From UBA1737 sp964541525 (lineage in GTDB: Bacteria; Bacillota_I; Bacilli_A; ML615J-28; CAG-313), in the NCBI GenBank assembly GCA_964541525.1, contig CAZIQF010000003.1:1-64000 (forward strand): a stretch of 64,000 bases of DNA, in the 5' to 3' direction. Numbering within the stretch: the stretch's first letter is position 1; each line of letters opens with the position of its first letter. The translations under genes were made by a program, and so were the position numbers. Below, piece by piece: positions 43,636 to 52,316 of the stretch. Below the pieces are notes generated by a model, which saw only the letters and a program-made list of their open reading frames with translations, made no database searches and was not told where the DNA came from.

Positions 43636-44335
43636 CTTTAACACCTTCAATAAATAATTCTGCAAAACGTTCAAACTTTGGCTTGAAAATAAAGAAATAA
43701 TCTAAAATTTTACTAAATAAATTAATTAACATTCCACTTAACAATGCCATAATTAGTGTTCCAATGCCAATAAAGCCCTTTAATGTTTTAAAGAAAGTTA
43801 GAGCTAAAATAATACCAATTACTAAAAAAGTTAAATCATATAACGTTTTAAAAAGTCCTTGATTAAGGTGATACTTACTCTTTACCCCTTTAATAAAAAA
43901 ATCATAAATTTGAGGATAAAGGTATGTTTTTAAAAATAATGATACTGCTAAACACATTAGTAATAAGGATAAAACAAAATAAATCATATTCAAATAAAAT
44001 GGAAGACTTCCTGGTATAGTAATCGCATTATTAAAATGTGGTATTAATTGAACTAATAATAAGACGCCTCCATAAAGTAATCCCGTTATGAATGAACAAA
44101 GATAAATTAATTTAAATTTTCGCATAACAAAGCAAAAAATAAGAAAAAGAATTCCTTGAACAATATACTCAGTTAATGAAAAACTAATATTTAACTTAAC
44201 ACTTAAAATGTATGCTGGTGCATTTAAGACGGAAATACCAAATCCAGCACAAGTTGACATTGCAATGGCAAAAGCGATAATAACGATTGCAATTAAATAT
44301 GCTATTTCACTATAAATTATAATTTTCTTTTTCAT
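43625..44335 (-). CDS. Polytopic membrane protein (DUF6198/YczE-like)
   Basis: A 236-residue protein with about six transmembrane helices. The segment AIAMSTCAGFGISVLNAPAYILS and the later GIGTLIMALLSGMLIN resemble the YczE/YitT-type DUF6198 family, of unknown function. The frame reaches 44383; the ATG at 44335, just after the upstream stop at 44340, is preferred. It lies in a three-gene unit with the 180-residue protein upstream and the mini membrane protein downstream. Confidence 0.72.
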   Translation of the reverse strand: MKKKIIIYSEIAYLIAIVIIAFAIAMSTCAGFGISVLNAPAYILSVKLNISFSLTEYIVQGILFLIFCFVMRKFKLIYLCSFITGLLYGGVLLLVQLIPHFNNAITIPGSLPFYLNMIYFVLSLLLMCLAVSLFLKTYLYPQIYDFFIKGVKSKYHLNQGLFKTLYDLTFLVIGIILALTFFKTLKGFIGIGTLIMALLSGMLINLFSKILDYFFIFKPKFERFAELFIEGVKDEK

Positions 44336-44339
44336 AGCC

Positions 44340-44882
44340 TTATGAGTTAAATAAAACATGATTACTAGTAAAGAAATCAGCAATCGTATTCAACACTTTA
44401 TTTGCATATTGATCTTCTGAATCATCAAGCACAATATTAATTATTTTCTTTAAAGTTGAGTATAAAACCATACTAAATGTCTTTGTACTTTTAATAATTG
44501 CTATTTCTAATTCTTTATCAATTAAAACACTCATCATAATAAAAGTCGGAACTTCTTTAGTAATTCTTCTACTTTCTTTTTTTAGAAACTCAACATCTTC
44601 TGGCGTTGGATAACTATCTTTATTAATTTCAATATTTTTATAGTGATCATAATATCTAACTAAGTTTTTAATAAAATTTACTTCTCCTAATTCAAAGTTA
44701 CGTTTATGTAATAACGAACGAATAATAATACTTTGAATAAAAGCATCAAAACTAATTAATACATCATTTTTAGTTAAATTAAATGATGAATCCTTAGCCA
44801 TTTCGGTATAAGCGTTAATGATTTGATCAGCTAATTGTTCATAAATAGTAACAATGTTTGACTTATTATTTAAAATTGTCAT
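44340..44882 (-). CDS. Helical protein of unknown function, paralogue of the 54.7-kb gene
   Basis: A 180-residue, apparently all-helical cytoplasmic protein without recognised motifs. SFDAFIQSIIIRSLLHKRNF and EVPTFIMMSVLIDKELEIAI align by eye with MDLFVQAVLLNKLIKTNQL and VNPKFIKLGVYFDKTTVKYN of the protein encoded at 54666-55199, with similar spacing. Start at 44882 with AGAAGGAGA. It has its own sigma-A promoter and leads the membrane-protein operon. The long helices could suggest a regulator, but no helix-turn-helix is evident. Confidence 0.6.
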   Translation of the reverse strand: MTILNNKSNIVTIYEQLADQIINAYTEMAKDSSFNLTKNDVLISFDAFIQSIIIRSLLHKRNFELGEVNFIKNLVRYYDHYKNIEINKDSYPTPEDVEFLKKESRRITKEVPTFIMMSVLIDKELEIAIIKSTKTFSMVLYSTLKKIINIVLDDSEDQYANKVLNTIADFFTSNHVLFNS

Positions 44883-44905
44883 AAATAAATTTTCTCCTTC
44901 TGTAT

Positions 44906-44934
44906 ATTTTACCACGAAATAACAATTTGGTCAA
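44906..44934 (-). promoter_or_regulatory. Sigma-A promoter of the 44.9-kb operon
   Basis: On the minus strand TTGACC (44929-44934), 17 nt, TAAAAT (44906-44911), about 24 bases before the start codon. Confidence 0.75.
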
Positions 44935-44942
44935 GAAATATC

Positions 44943-44971
44943 AAAAAAATAGTCCCTAGAATAGGACTATT
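44943..44971 (-). terminator. Terminator of the ECF sigma/vWA operon
   Basis: On the minus strand AATAGTCC pairs with GGACTATT around an 8-nt loop, then T-run, about 23 bases past the vWA gene stop. Confidence 0.82.
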
Positions 44972-44993
44972 CTTATTGACCATCATCTAAATC

Positions 44994-46175
44994 TTAAAAT
45001 GTACCTGTATAATAACCATTTATTAATCGAACCAAACAACAATCAAAACTCTCGACTTTTGGTTGTTTTGCAAATGTTTGTCCGTAATTATCAGTTTTAT
45101 CTAGAACTTCATCTTGTAAACATACATAAGTACCATTAGTTAATAACGATTGCGTTCTAAACAAATACTCTACTTCTTGATTCGCACCAGTTGCTGCAAC
45201 CGAAATCATTCTAATTCCTTTACCAGCAAGTGCTAAAATTATTTCACACCATTTATTTTTATTAATTAAATCATCATACGCATCACCAATATGAACTAAT
45301 AATTTAATACTATTCTCACTCCAACTCTGATTATAAGCTTCTTGTAATGCTACAACTACTGACTCTTCATAATCACCACCACCAGTGGCTATTTGATCTC
45401 TTAAAAAATTGATTTGTACATCAATATCACTAGAAAAATCACAGTATTTGGTAATATATTCACTTTCTTCATCACGATAAGCAACAAAACTTAAATTAAT
45501 CAATATGCCTGGGTTATCACTTTTAACTTGATTAATAATTGTTCTCACTTTTTGTTTCAGATAATTTAATTCATTAATCATTGACCCAGTTGTATCAATT
45601 ACGAACATTAAATCGACAATATTAAATTCAATAGTATCGCCGTCTAATTCAATCAATGTATCTTCAGTAATATCACAAGTTTTCATTAGTGGTAGATTAT
45701 TTTTATAGTAATCAATTTGAATCGTATAACTGTTCATTTTTTGCTTAGGAAATAGATAACATACTCCATTTATATCAGGAATACTTTGGGATTCAATCTC
45801 TCCCATGCCATTCAAAAGCGAAATTATTGCTTTAACCCCTCTAGAAAGCGTAAGTTTCACACGATTAGTAGTTTCAAACCCCCATTTGTTAGCATATTCT
45901 AGAAAATAACGATAACTAACACTATTCCTTTCATTTAGTCGAACCCAAAAGTCATAATTTAGATTATCATTATATGCAGCAGCATAAATTCTAGCAGTAG
46001 TATCCTCTTCTTCCATCTCATCATCAGTTGTAATTTCACCTTTATCATAAAAGTTTAAAAAATTAGAATCTGAATCATTGCCTGATGAATTATTCCCTTT
46101 GCTTGCACAACCACTATTAATAATGCATACAAAACTTATTAGTATAAGTAATACGAATTTAAAAAATTTATTCAT
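44994..46175 (-). CDS. von Willebrand factor A-domain lipoprotein
   Basis: A 393-residue protein. The signal peptide ends in a lipobox (CIINSGC, Cys at about 23), followed by a Ser/Asn/Asp-rich linker. The vWA domain begins at about 190 with the MIDAS-like motif FVIDTTGSM and continues with the GGGDYEESVV segment (about 273) and a Rossmann-like C-terminal part. It is anchored outside the membrane and probably binds ligand through a metal. It is the last gene of an operon with an ECF sigma factor and a membrane protein. AAAGGAG precedes the ATG. Confidence 0.85.
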   Translation of the reverse strand: MNKFFKFVLLILISFVCIINSGCASKGNNSSGNDSDSNFLNFYDKGEITTDDEMEEEDTTARIYAAAYNDNLNYDFWVRLNERNSVSYRYFLEYANKWGFETTNRVKLTLSRGVKAIISLLNGMGEIESQSIPDINGVCYLFPKQKMNSYTIQIDYYKNNLPLMKTCDITEDTLIELDGDTIEFNIVDLMFVIDTTGSMINELNYLKQKVRTIINQVKSDNPGILINLSFVAYRDEESEYITKYCDFSSDIDVQINFLRDQIATGGGDYEESVVVALQEAYNQSWSENSIKLLVHIGDAYDDLINKNKWCEIILALAGKGIRMISVAATGANQEVEYLFRTQSLLTNGTYVCLQDEVLDKTDNYGQTFAKQPKVESFDCCLVRLINGYYTGTF

Positions 46176-46176
46176 A

Positions 46177-46875
46177 TTAACTATTGCTCCTTTGCATAAT
46201 AATGTTATTAAGCCTTAATTCATATTTATATTTAATAGCAGTTGTTGATGATGAATATGCCATTAAAAAATCGACTACAGATTCTTCTGAACTAAACGTA
46301 TTTTTAGGATAATATAAATCTATGTAATGATATCTAGTGTTAAGATTATTAATAGATATTGAAAAACCACTACTACCGGTCATATGATCAATAAAAGCCT
46401 CACCATTATTTAACTTGACATCTAATAAAGTTGATTGATAATCAAATAAACACAAATAAAGATGTTTAACTTTATTCTTAACACATACTGTAACAATATC
46501 ATAATCTTCCGTAAAGATAGCTTGGACACAATTAATCGAAAAATTTAGATTAACTGGATCAGAAGGGATAATTTCTGAATCATTAATCGAACCATCTACA
46601 GATGAAGAGTCGAATGGAGGTACCGCATCAGAATTAAAATCTTTTTCAAAAATTGGATAATTACTCAAGATTAAGCCTATAAAAAGAATAAATACAACAA
46701 TAACAGATGTCAATGCAATCTTAAAATGTTTAGTGAAGAAGGAATGATTGCATTTATGATTATTCATCTTTGAAGATGTAACTACTTGATAATAAATCTT
46801 ACCCTTTAAATTCGGATTAACTTTGGGAATATTTGAATTGATGTTTTCCAATTGTTCTTCAAGATGTTTATCCAT
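46177..46875 (-). CDS. Probable anti-sigma factor, single-pass membrane protein
   Basis: A 232-residue protein with a cytoplasmic N-terminus of about 50 residues (including NNHKCNHSFFTKHF), one transmembrane helix (about 56-80), and an extracytoplasmic beta-rich domain. Topology and position directly after an ECF sigma gene suggest an anti-sigma factor; no classical zinc HxxxCxxC motif is present, so this is inference. A GGAGG site supports the ATG at 46875, which overlaps the sigma gene by 8 bases. The external domain could interact with the neighbouring vWA lipoprotein. Confidence 0.7.
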   Translation of the reverse strand: MDKHLEEQLENINSNIPKVNPNLKGKIYYQVVTSSKMNNHKCNHSFFTKHFKIALTSVIVVFILFIGLILSNYPIFEKDFNSDAVPPFDSSSVDGSINDSEIIPSDPVNLNFSINCVQAIFTEDYDIVTVCVKNKVKHLYLCLFDYQSTLLDVKLNNGEAFIDHMTGSSGFSISINNLNTRYHYIDLYYPKNTFSSEESVVDFLMAYSSSTTAIKYKYELRLNNIIMQRSNS

Positions 46876-47365
46876 TGTATACCTCCATTTTCTCTTTGAT
46901 AATATCACGAGCTCGTTCTAATCTTTTCCGAACCGAAGCTTCAGATATTCCTAATAAATTACTTATCTCACTAACTTTAAGTTGATCATAATAATAACAA
47001 ATAATTACGATTCGATATTTTTCAGGTAGTGTAGATACAACCAGCATTAAGTTAGTATTTTCACTTGAAACCTGTTGCTGATCTGAAGTTGAAGAAACTA
47101 TGCCATCATCTAAAACGACTTTTTTATACCGACTGGAGCTGACAAAATTTATGCATTCATTAATACATACACGAATTAGCCAAAATTTTTCATCATTAAT
47201 TGTTTTAAATTTTTTTGTGTTTTCTAGTAGTTTAATGAAACAGTTTTGAACTAAATCCTCTGAATCTTGTACATTTCTAGTATAACCATAACAAATATTA
47301 AAAAGATTCTGAGCATAGAGTTCATATTTATAATTAAACTCCTGTTCTGTCATTTTTATAGCCAT
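46868..47365 (-). CDS. ECF-type RNA polymerase sigma factor
   Basis: A 165-residue sigma factor with only regions 2 and 4: GYTRNVQDSEDLVQNCFIKLLE with FKTINDEKFWLIRVCINECIN (region 2), and PEKYRIVIICYYYDQLKVSEISNLLGISEASVRKRLERAR (region 4). Start at 47365 with AAGGAA. It heads a three-gene operon with a probable anti-sigma protein and a vWA lipoprotein. A TGTCAC about 46 bases before the start could be an autoregulatory -35 element, but I could not identify a matching -10. Confidence 0.92.
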   Translation of the reverse strand: MAIKMTEQEFNYKYELYAQNLFNICYGYTRNVQDSEDLVQNCFIKLLENTKKFKTINDEKFWLIRVCINECINFVSSSRYKKVVLDDGIVSSTSDQQQVSSENTNLMLVVSTLPEKYRIVIICYYYDQLKVSEISNLLGISEASVRKRLERARDIIKEKMEVYNG

Positions 47366-47540
47366 AATTTTTCCTTCTTCACCTTTAAAACAAATCATCT
47401 ATCTATTTTGTGACATTTTTTTATAATTTTATCATATATTCATTTTATTTGCAAATTTTTTTAAAAAATCATTTCAATTTTTAGTCATAAATATAAAAAA
47501 TGTGATATAATATGGCAGAATAACAAAAATGGAGATTTTT

Positions 47541-48164
47541 ATGAAAACTACAATTATCGGAATTGCCGGTGGAACAGCATCAGGTAAAACAACTATTGCA
47601 AAAAGATTATACGAAGAAGCCTCAAAAATTGGTAGTGTTGCCTTAATTAGGATTGACGATTACTACTATGGTAAAGTTAAAGTACCCCTAAATGAATTAG
47701 GCCAAATGAACTTTGACCACCCTGATGCTTATGATATCGATTTATTAATGAGTCATCTAAAAGCATTACAAAATGGTCGTGCTATTAACAAACCTATTTA
47801 TGATTTCGTTACTTCTTCTAGAACTGATCAAACTGAGCTTGTTAATCCCGCTGATGTCATCATTGTTGAAGGGATTATGGCCTTTGCAATTGCCAAACTA
47901 CGAAAACTTTTTGATATTAAGCTTTTTGTTGATACTCCTGATGATATTCGTTTTATTAGACGTTTAAAACGGGATATTGTCGATCGTGGTAGATCTTTAG
48001 ACTCTGTAGTTAATCAATACTTATCATCCGTAAGACCAATGCATGAAGCTTTTGTTGAACCATCTAAAAAATTTGCTGATATTATCATTCCTGATGGTGG
48101 TCATAATGAAGTAGCAATGGACTTTTTGATTACAAAAATATCTCAACTTATCATCAAAAAATAG
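47541..48164 (+). CDS. udk: Uridine kinase
   Basis: A 207-residue P-loop kinase phosphorylating uridine and cytidine. Walker A GIAGGTASGKTT, the substrate segment RIDDYYYGK and NFDHPDAYD, and the VEGIMAF and DTPDDIRFIRR elements are all present. The frame opens at 47529, but the ATG at 47541 with GGAG spacing starts the conserved MKTTIIGIAGG. A TATAAT lies about 30 bases upstream. It ends in its own terminator. Confidence 0.96.
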   Translation: MKTTIIGIAGGTASGKTTIAKRLYEEASKIGSVALIRIDDYYYGKVKVPLNELGQMNFDHPDAYDIDLLMSHLKALQNGRAINKPIYDFVTSSRTDQTELVNPADVIIVEGIMAFAIAKLRKLFDIKLFVDTPDDIRFIRRLKRDIVDRGRSLDSVVNQYLSSVRPMHEAFVEPSKKFADIIIPDGGHNEVAMDFLITKISQLIIKK

Positions 48165-48186
48165 TATTTTTTATACTATTTTTTTC
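48160..48186 (+). terminator. udk terminator
   Basis: AATAGTAT pairs with ATACTATT around a 5-nt loop, followed by a T9 run; the udk stop codon lies in the 5' arm. Confidence 0.8.
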
Positions 48187-48214
48187 TTTTTTTAGTTTAA
48201 ATCGATGAATTCAT

Positions 48215-48243
48215 TTGACAAATAATAAATATAGTGATATCAT
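48215..48243 (+). promoter_or_regulatory. Sigma-A promoter of degV
   Basis: A perfect TTGACA (48215-48220), 17 nt, and TATCAT (48238-48243) precede degV by about 35 bases. Confidence 0.75.
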
Positions 48244-48277
48244 AAAATGTCGAAAAAAAAGAAAATGAGGTATGAAT

Positions 48278-49147
48278 ATGTTAATTTTATTTACAGACAC
48301 AGATACTGACATGACTCCTATTGTGGCACAAAAATATGGCTATCATTTAATTAGTATGCCATACAATCTTAATGATGTTGAAATTTTCCCTTATGAAGAT
48401 TGGGAAGAATTCGATTATAAAACTTATTACAATCAATTAAGAGAGGGAGTAATTCCTACTACTTGTGCTATCAGTCCTTTAAAATATATTGAATATTTTG
48501 AACCACATTTTAAAAATGGCGATGATATTCTTTATGTTCATTTTTCAAAGGCAATGTCCGGAACTTTTAATGCACTTAATATCGCATTAGAGGAATTAAA
48601 AGAGAAGTATCCCGAACGTAAACTATATACAATCGATACAAAAGGGATTACAATTTGTAGTTATAACATTTTACTTGAGATTGGCGAACTTTATAAAAAT
48701 GGCAAAAATGTTGAAGAAATTATTGCATGGTCAAATCAAGAAATTGATAAATTTGCTATCTATTTTTATGCAGATGATTTGAAATTCTTTGGTCGGAGTG
48801 GACGAGTTAGTAATTTTTCTGCTACTATGGGAAATATCCTAGGTATCCATCCAATTATTCACATTAATCAGGATGGAATTATGACTAATCTTACTAAAGC
48901 TAAAGGTCGAATGAATTCTTTAAAAAAGATTATCGAATATGTTATCAATTTAGAAGAAAACATCAAAGATCATAAAGTCATTATAGGGCATACTGATAAC
49001 TTAGAACTAGCTAAAAAATTAGCTGAAATGCTTAAAGAACAGTTTGGGGAAAATTTAGACATTGAATATATCATGGTTAATCCTACGGCAGGAGCTCACT
49101 GCGGGCCTGATGGCGTTGGTGTATGTTTCCATGCAAAACATCGATAA
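48278..49147 (+). CDS. DegV-family fatty acid-binding protein
   Basis: A 289-residue DegV-fold protein. The N-terminal segment FTDTDTDM, the Thr/Ser in CAISPLKYIEYF, HFSKAMSGTFNAL and the GRVS element (FFGRSGRVSN) are typical. Relatives bind long-chain fatty acids and can partner fatty acid kinase FakA; no fakA is nearby. Of two close ATGs I chose 48278, 7 bases from GAGG. The gene is followed one base later by an acetyltransferase gene. Confidence 0.88.
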   Translation: MLILFTDTDTDMTPIVAQKYGYHLISMPYNLNDVEIFPYEDWEEFDYKTYYNQLREGVIPTTCAISPLKYIEYFEPHFKNGDDILYVHFSKAMSGTFNALNIALEELKEKYPERKLYTIDTKGITICSYNILLEIGELYKNGKNVEEIIAWSNQEIDKFAIYFYADDLKFFGRSGRVSNFSATMGNILGIHPIIHINQDGIMTNLTKAKGRMNSLKKIIEYVINLEENIKDHKVIIGHTDNLELAKKLAEMLKEQFGENLDIEYIMVNPTAGAHCGPDGVGVCFHAKHR

Positions 49148-49148
49148 T

Positions 49149-50270
49149 ATGATTGAAATAAGAATCGTAAAATCTAAAAAAGAACAAAGAGAATTTGTTA
49201 ACTTCCCAATTAAACTATATAAAAACAATCCATATTTTGTTCCCCCACTTTATATGGATGAAATGAAAATGTTTAAACCAAACTATGTCTATAATGATCA
49301 AGCAAAATCAATTTTCTTTAATGCTTATCAAGATGGTAAAATGGTCGGTCGAATTCAGGGGATTATCCAATATGCAAGTAACAAAAAATGGAATGAAAAA
49401 AAGGTTCGCTTTACTAGATTTGATTCAATTGATAATCAGGAAGTTGCCGACAAATTATTTGAAGCTCTAGAAAATTGGGCAAGGGCCAATCAAATGGAAG
49501 CCATTGTTGGACCTTTAGGATATTCTGACTTAGAAAGAGAAGGACTGCTAATTGAAGGTTTTGATGAATTATCAACATATGAAGAACAATATAACTATCC
49601 ATATTATCAAAAATTAATAGAAAACCTTGGATATGTTAAAGATGTAGACTGGGTTGAAAGAAAATTAAGAGCACCCGAAGTAATTGATGAACGATTTGAA
49701 CGTTTGTGTTCATTAATAATGCGTAGATATCATTTAAAATTTGGTGTAGCTAAAAATACTAATGATTTCTTAAAAAAATATGCAGATCAATTTTTTGATA
49801 TTCTTGATCAAACATATGAACACATCTATGGGACTGTTCCTTTTACCGATGGAATGAAAAAAATGATAATTGATAATTTCAAATTAATCATCGATATTAA
49901 ATATGTTGCAGTAATCTTAGATGAAAATGATCGTGTCGTATGCTTCGGTTTAGGTCTTCCTTCAATTGCTACTGCAGTTCAAAAATGTAAAGGACATTTA
50001 ACTCCAATTGGCATTATTCGACTACTTTATCAAATCAAGCATCCAAAAGTTTTAGATTTAGGTCTAATCGGTGTTCTACCTGAATATCAAATGAAAGGTG
50101 TAGCATCAGTGTTAATCTATGGTGTACTTCAAATGCTGAAAGATGGTAAACTTGAATATGCAGAAACTAACTTAAATTTGGAATATAATTTAAATATTCA
50201 AAATCAATGGAAAGTATTTGATAATGTTTTACATAAACGCCGTCGTGCTTTTATTAAAAAAATAAATTAA
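49149..50270 (+). CDS. GNAT-fold N-acetyltransferase-like protein
   Basis: A 373-residue protein opening MIEIRIVKSKKEQREFVNFP followed by NPYFVPPLYMDE, a pattern shared by a widespread family of uncharacterised GNAT-domain proteins. The acetyl-CoA-binding region is toward the C-terminus (LGLIGVLPEYQMKGVASVLIYG). The ATG lies one base after the degV stop, with no obvious Shine-Dalgarno, so translation is likely coupled. The upstream extension of the frame lies inside degV and is rejected. Substrate unknown. Confidence 0.85.
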   Translation: MIEIRIVKSKKEQREFVNFPIKLYKNNPYFVPPLYMDEMKMFKPNYVYNDQAKSIFFNAYQDGKMVGRIQGIIQYASNKKWNEKKVRFTRFDSIDNQEVADKLFEALENWARANQMEAIVGPLGYSDLEREGLLIEGFDELSTYEEQYNYPYYQKLIENLGYVKDVDWVERKLRAPEVIDERFERLCSLIMRRYHLKFGVAKNTNDFLKKYADQFFDILDQTYEHIYGTVPFTDGMKKMIIDNFKLIIDIKYVAVILDENDRVVCFGLGLPSIATAVQKCKGHLTPIGIIRLLYQIKHPKVLDLGLIGVLPEYQMKGVASVLIYGVLQMLKDGKLEYAETNLNLEYNLNIQNQWKVFDNVLHKRRRAFIKKIN

Positions 50271-50282
50271 TCTTCTATAATT

Positions 50283-50319
50283 AAAAAACATCTCATAAAA
50301 TAATTATGAGGTGTTTTTT
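50283..50319 (+). terminator. Terminator hairpin whose 3' arm carries the amidase ribosome site
   Basis: AAAAAACATCTCAT (50283-50296) pairs with ATGAGGTGTTTTTT (50306-50319), 14 positions with one G-T. The GAGGTG in the 3' arm is the only ribosome site for the amidase, whose ATG follows the T-run directly. Confidence 0.82.
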
Positions 50320-51018
50320 ATGTTAGTTATAATTGATCCCGGTCATGGTGGTTATGACCCAGGCGGTGGAAGCAATCAGTATTTTAAAGAGAAAGATATT
50401 AACTTAGATATTAGTAAATATCAAAAAAGGCGGCTAAATGAATTAGGAATCGATGCAATTCTAGTAAGAGATGATGATATTACCCTTACTCCAGCTGAAA
50501 GAGTTGGAAAAATAGCAACCATTGGTCCAACTAGTAGTGACATTTTAATTTCGAATCATGTTAATTTTGGTGGTGACAATGGTGGAGAAGTAATTTACTC
50601 TGTAAGAGGTAATCGAACTTTACCCGACTTAATTGCAAAAAATTTATCCGAGACAGGACTTAGAATCAGAAATGTTTACCAAAGAAAAAATCGAGTTGGC
50701 AGAGACTTCTACTTTGTTTTAAGAGAGACATTACCCAATGATGCAATTATTATCGAATATGGATTTGCTGATAATCCTGCTGATGTCTACCGGTTACGAT
50801 TTCAGTGGCCAGAATTGGCCGAATCAGTTGTCAAAGCTATCGCAACTTATCTAAATGTACCCTATATCCCAAGTAATTACAAAACATACATTGTCAGACC
50901 AGATGACTCTTTATATACTATTGCTAATCGTTTTAATACAACAGTCGAAAAAATTAAACAAGATAATGGTTTAACTTCTAATGAAATTTATCCCGAAACT
51001 ATTCTTAATATTTATTAA
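50320..51018 (+). CDS. N-acetylmuramoyl-L-alanine amidase with LysM domain
   Basis: A 232-residue peptidoglycan hydrolase. The Amidase_3 domain has zinc ligands in DPGHGG, the Glu in FKEKDINLDI, the His in SNHVNFG and the catalytic Glu in IIIEYGFAD. A single C-terminal LysM (TYIVRPDDSLYTIANRFNTT) binds the wall. There is no signal peptide, a feature of mother-cell lytic amidases such as CwlC, so a spore-release role is plausible. Its ribosome site lies in a hairpin. It overlaps ylbJ by 38 bases. Confidence 0.9.
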   Translation: MLVIIDPGHGGYDPGGGSNQYFKEKDINLDISKYQKRRLNELGIDAILVRDDDITLTPAERVGKIATIGPTSSDILISNHVNFGGDNGGEVIYSVRGNRTLPDLIAKNLSETGLRIRNVYQRKNRVGRDFYFVLRETLPNDAIIIEYGFADNPADVYRLRFQWPELAESVVKAIATYLNVPYIPSNYKTYIVRPDDSLYTIANRFNTTVEKIKQDNGLTSNEIYPETILNIY

Positions 51019-51856
51019 AATCTTTTTAATTGTTTTAATCATTTATCTATTTCTTAATAATTCGAGTGTCCAATATGAGATTAATCAAGTCGTTGATAGT
51101 TGGCTAAAAATTGTAGTTCCATCGATTAGTATTTCTTATATCAGTTCTTCTTTTATTTATAATTATCCTTTAGTATCATTAATCTTGTATCCCATTCTCA
51201 AACCAGTATTTCATTTTGAAAATCAAAAAGCATGTAGTCTTTATTTAATATCAATCATCATTGGTGAACCATCAATTACTAAATTAATTATTAATGCCCA
51301 AACAAATAATGAGATTAGTATAAATGAAGCAAATAGATTAATGCGATTTACTAGTTTTATTTCACCTATCTTTTTAATTAAAATGTTAGGTTATGAAGTT
51401 GGAGTTACTACAATTATAATTGAATTATTAGTTAGTTTAATGATTGGATTTTTTTCTAATAACAATTATTTTGAAAATAAACATCAAGAATGTCATTCTT
51501 TTCTAGATGTTTATTTTAATATTATTAATGATTTACCAAGATTATTATTAGGCATTCTTGCGTCAATGATTGTTATAACTATTTTCAAAAGTATATTTAA
51601 ATCGATTATGCTTAGTAATTTTTTAGAAATCACATCAGGATTGCTAAATTTAATCACTCTGTCTAATTCTTTAATAAAATTTATGTTGATTCAATTACTG
51701 ATATCAACGTGTGGAATCGCAATAATTATGCAAGTATATTGGTTAATAAGAAAAACGCACATATCGATGTTAAATTTTATCAAATATCGCTTTGTATCTG
51801 TAATCTTAACATCCATATGTACGTTAATAATCTATTTAATTATACTTTTTATCTAG
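50981..51856 (+). CDS. ylbJ: YlbJ-like sporulation integral membrane protein
   Basis: A 291-residue protein with about eight transmembrane helices. The segment VVDSWLKIVVPSISISYISSS, the YPILKPVFHF element and GEPSITKLIINAQ...RLMRFTSFISPIFLIKMLG match the GATE-domain layout of YlbJ, a mother-cell protein needed for spore cortex. Gene order supports this: it converges on coaD-rsmD, which in Bacillus are ylbI-ylbH, next to ylbJ. It overlaps coaD by 21 bases tail to tail and the amidase at its start. The match is divergent. Confidence 0.78.
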   Translation: MKFIPKLFLIFIKIFLIVLIIYLFLNNSSVQYEINQVVDSWLKIVVPSISISYISSSFIYNYPLVSLILYPILKPVFHFENQKACSLYLISIIIGEPSITKLIINAQTNNEISINEANRLMRFTSFISPIFLIKMLGYEVGVTTIIIELLVSLMIGFFSNNNYFENKHQECHSFLDVYFNIINDLPRLLLGILASMIVITIFKSIFKSIMLSNFLEITSGLLNLITLSNSLIKFMLIQLLISTCGIAIIMQVYWLIRKTHISMLNFIKYRFVSVILTSICTLIIYLIILFI

Positions 51857-52312
51857 TGCTTCACAAACAACTCGTGGGACAAAACTAGAAATATCACCAT
51901 GAAATTTAGCCATTTCTTTAACACTACTTGATGACAAGAATGAATATTCATGTGAACTCATAATAAAGATTGTTTCCACTTTATCATTTAAACACTTATT
52001 GATTGTTGCAAGTTGTAACTCATACTCAAAGTCAGAAACCATTCTTAGGCCTCTAATCATTGCAGTAGCACCAACACTAACAGCAAATTCAACTGTTAAT
52101 AGCGATGTGGAAACAACTTCAACATTCTCTAAATCTTTAACTACTTCTTTAATTAATGCTACTCGTTCTTCAATTGTAAATAATGTTTGTTTTTGTAAAT
52201 TAATTGGAATTACAATATAAAGCTTATCAAATAATTGATGAGCTCTTTTTATTATATCTAAATGACCATTTGTAATTGGATCAAATGTTCCTGGATAGAC
52301 ACCTATTTTCAT
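51836..52312 (-). CDS. coaD: Phosphopantetheine adenylyltransferase
   Basis: A 158-residue nucleotidyltransferase making dephospho-CoA from 4'-phosphopantetheine and ATP. GTFDPITNGHLDIIKRA holds the TxGH-type motif, and EYSFLSSSSVKEMAK matches the ISSTxVR element. Length is exactly typical. It follows rsmD by 4 bases, a conserved pair. Confidence 0.97.
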   Translation of the reverse strand: MKIGVYPGTFDPITNGHLDIIKRAHQLFDKLYIVIPINLQKQTLFTIEERVALIKEVVKDLENVEVVSTSLLTVEFAVSVGATAMIRGLRMVSDFEYELQLATINKCLNDKVETIFIMSSHEYSFLSSSSVKEMAKFHGDISSFVPRVVCEALDKKYN

Positions 52313-52316
52313 ATTT

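Noticed and set aside
47319..47420. TGTCAC element as an ECF autoregulatory promoter
   Set aside because: No convincing -10 element at suitable spacing, so it is mentioned only as a possibility in the gene entry.
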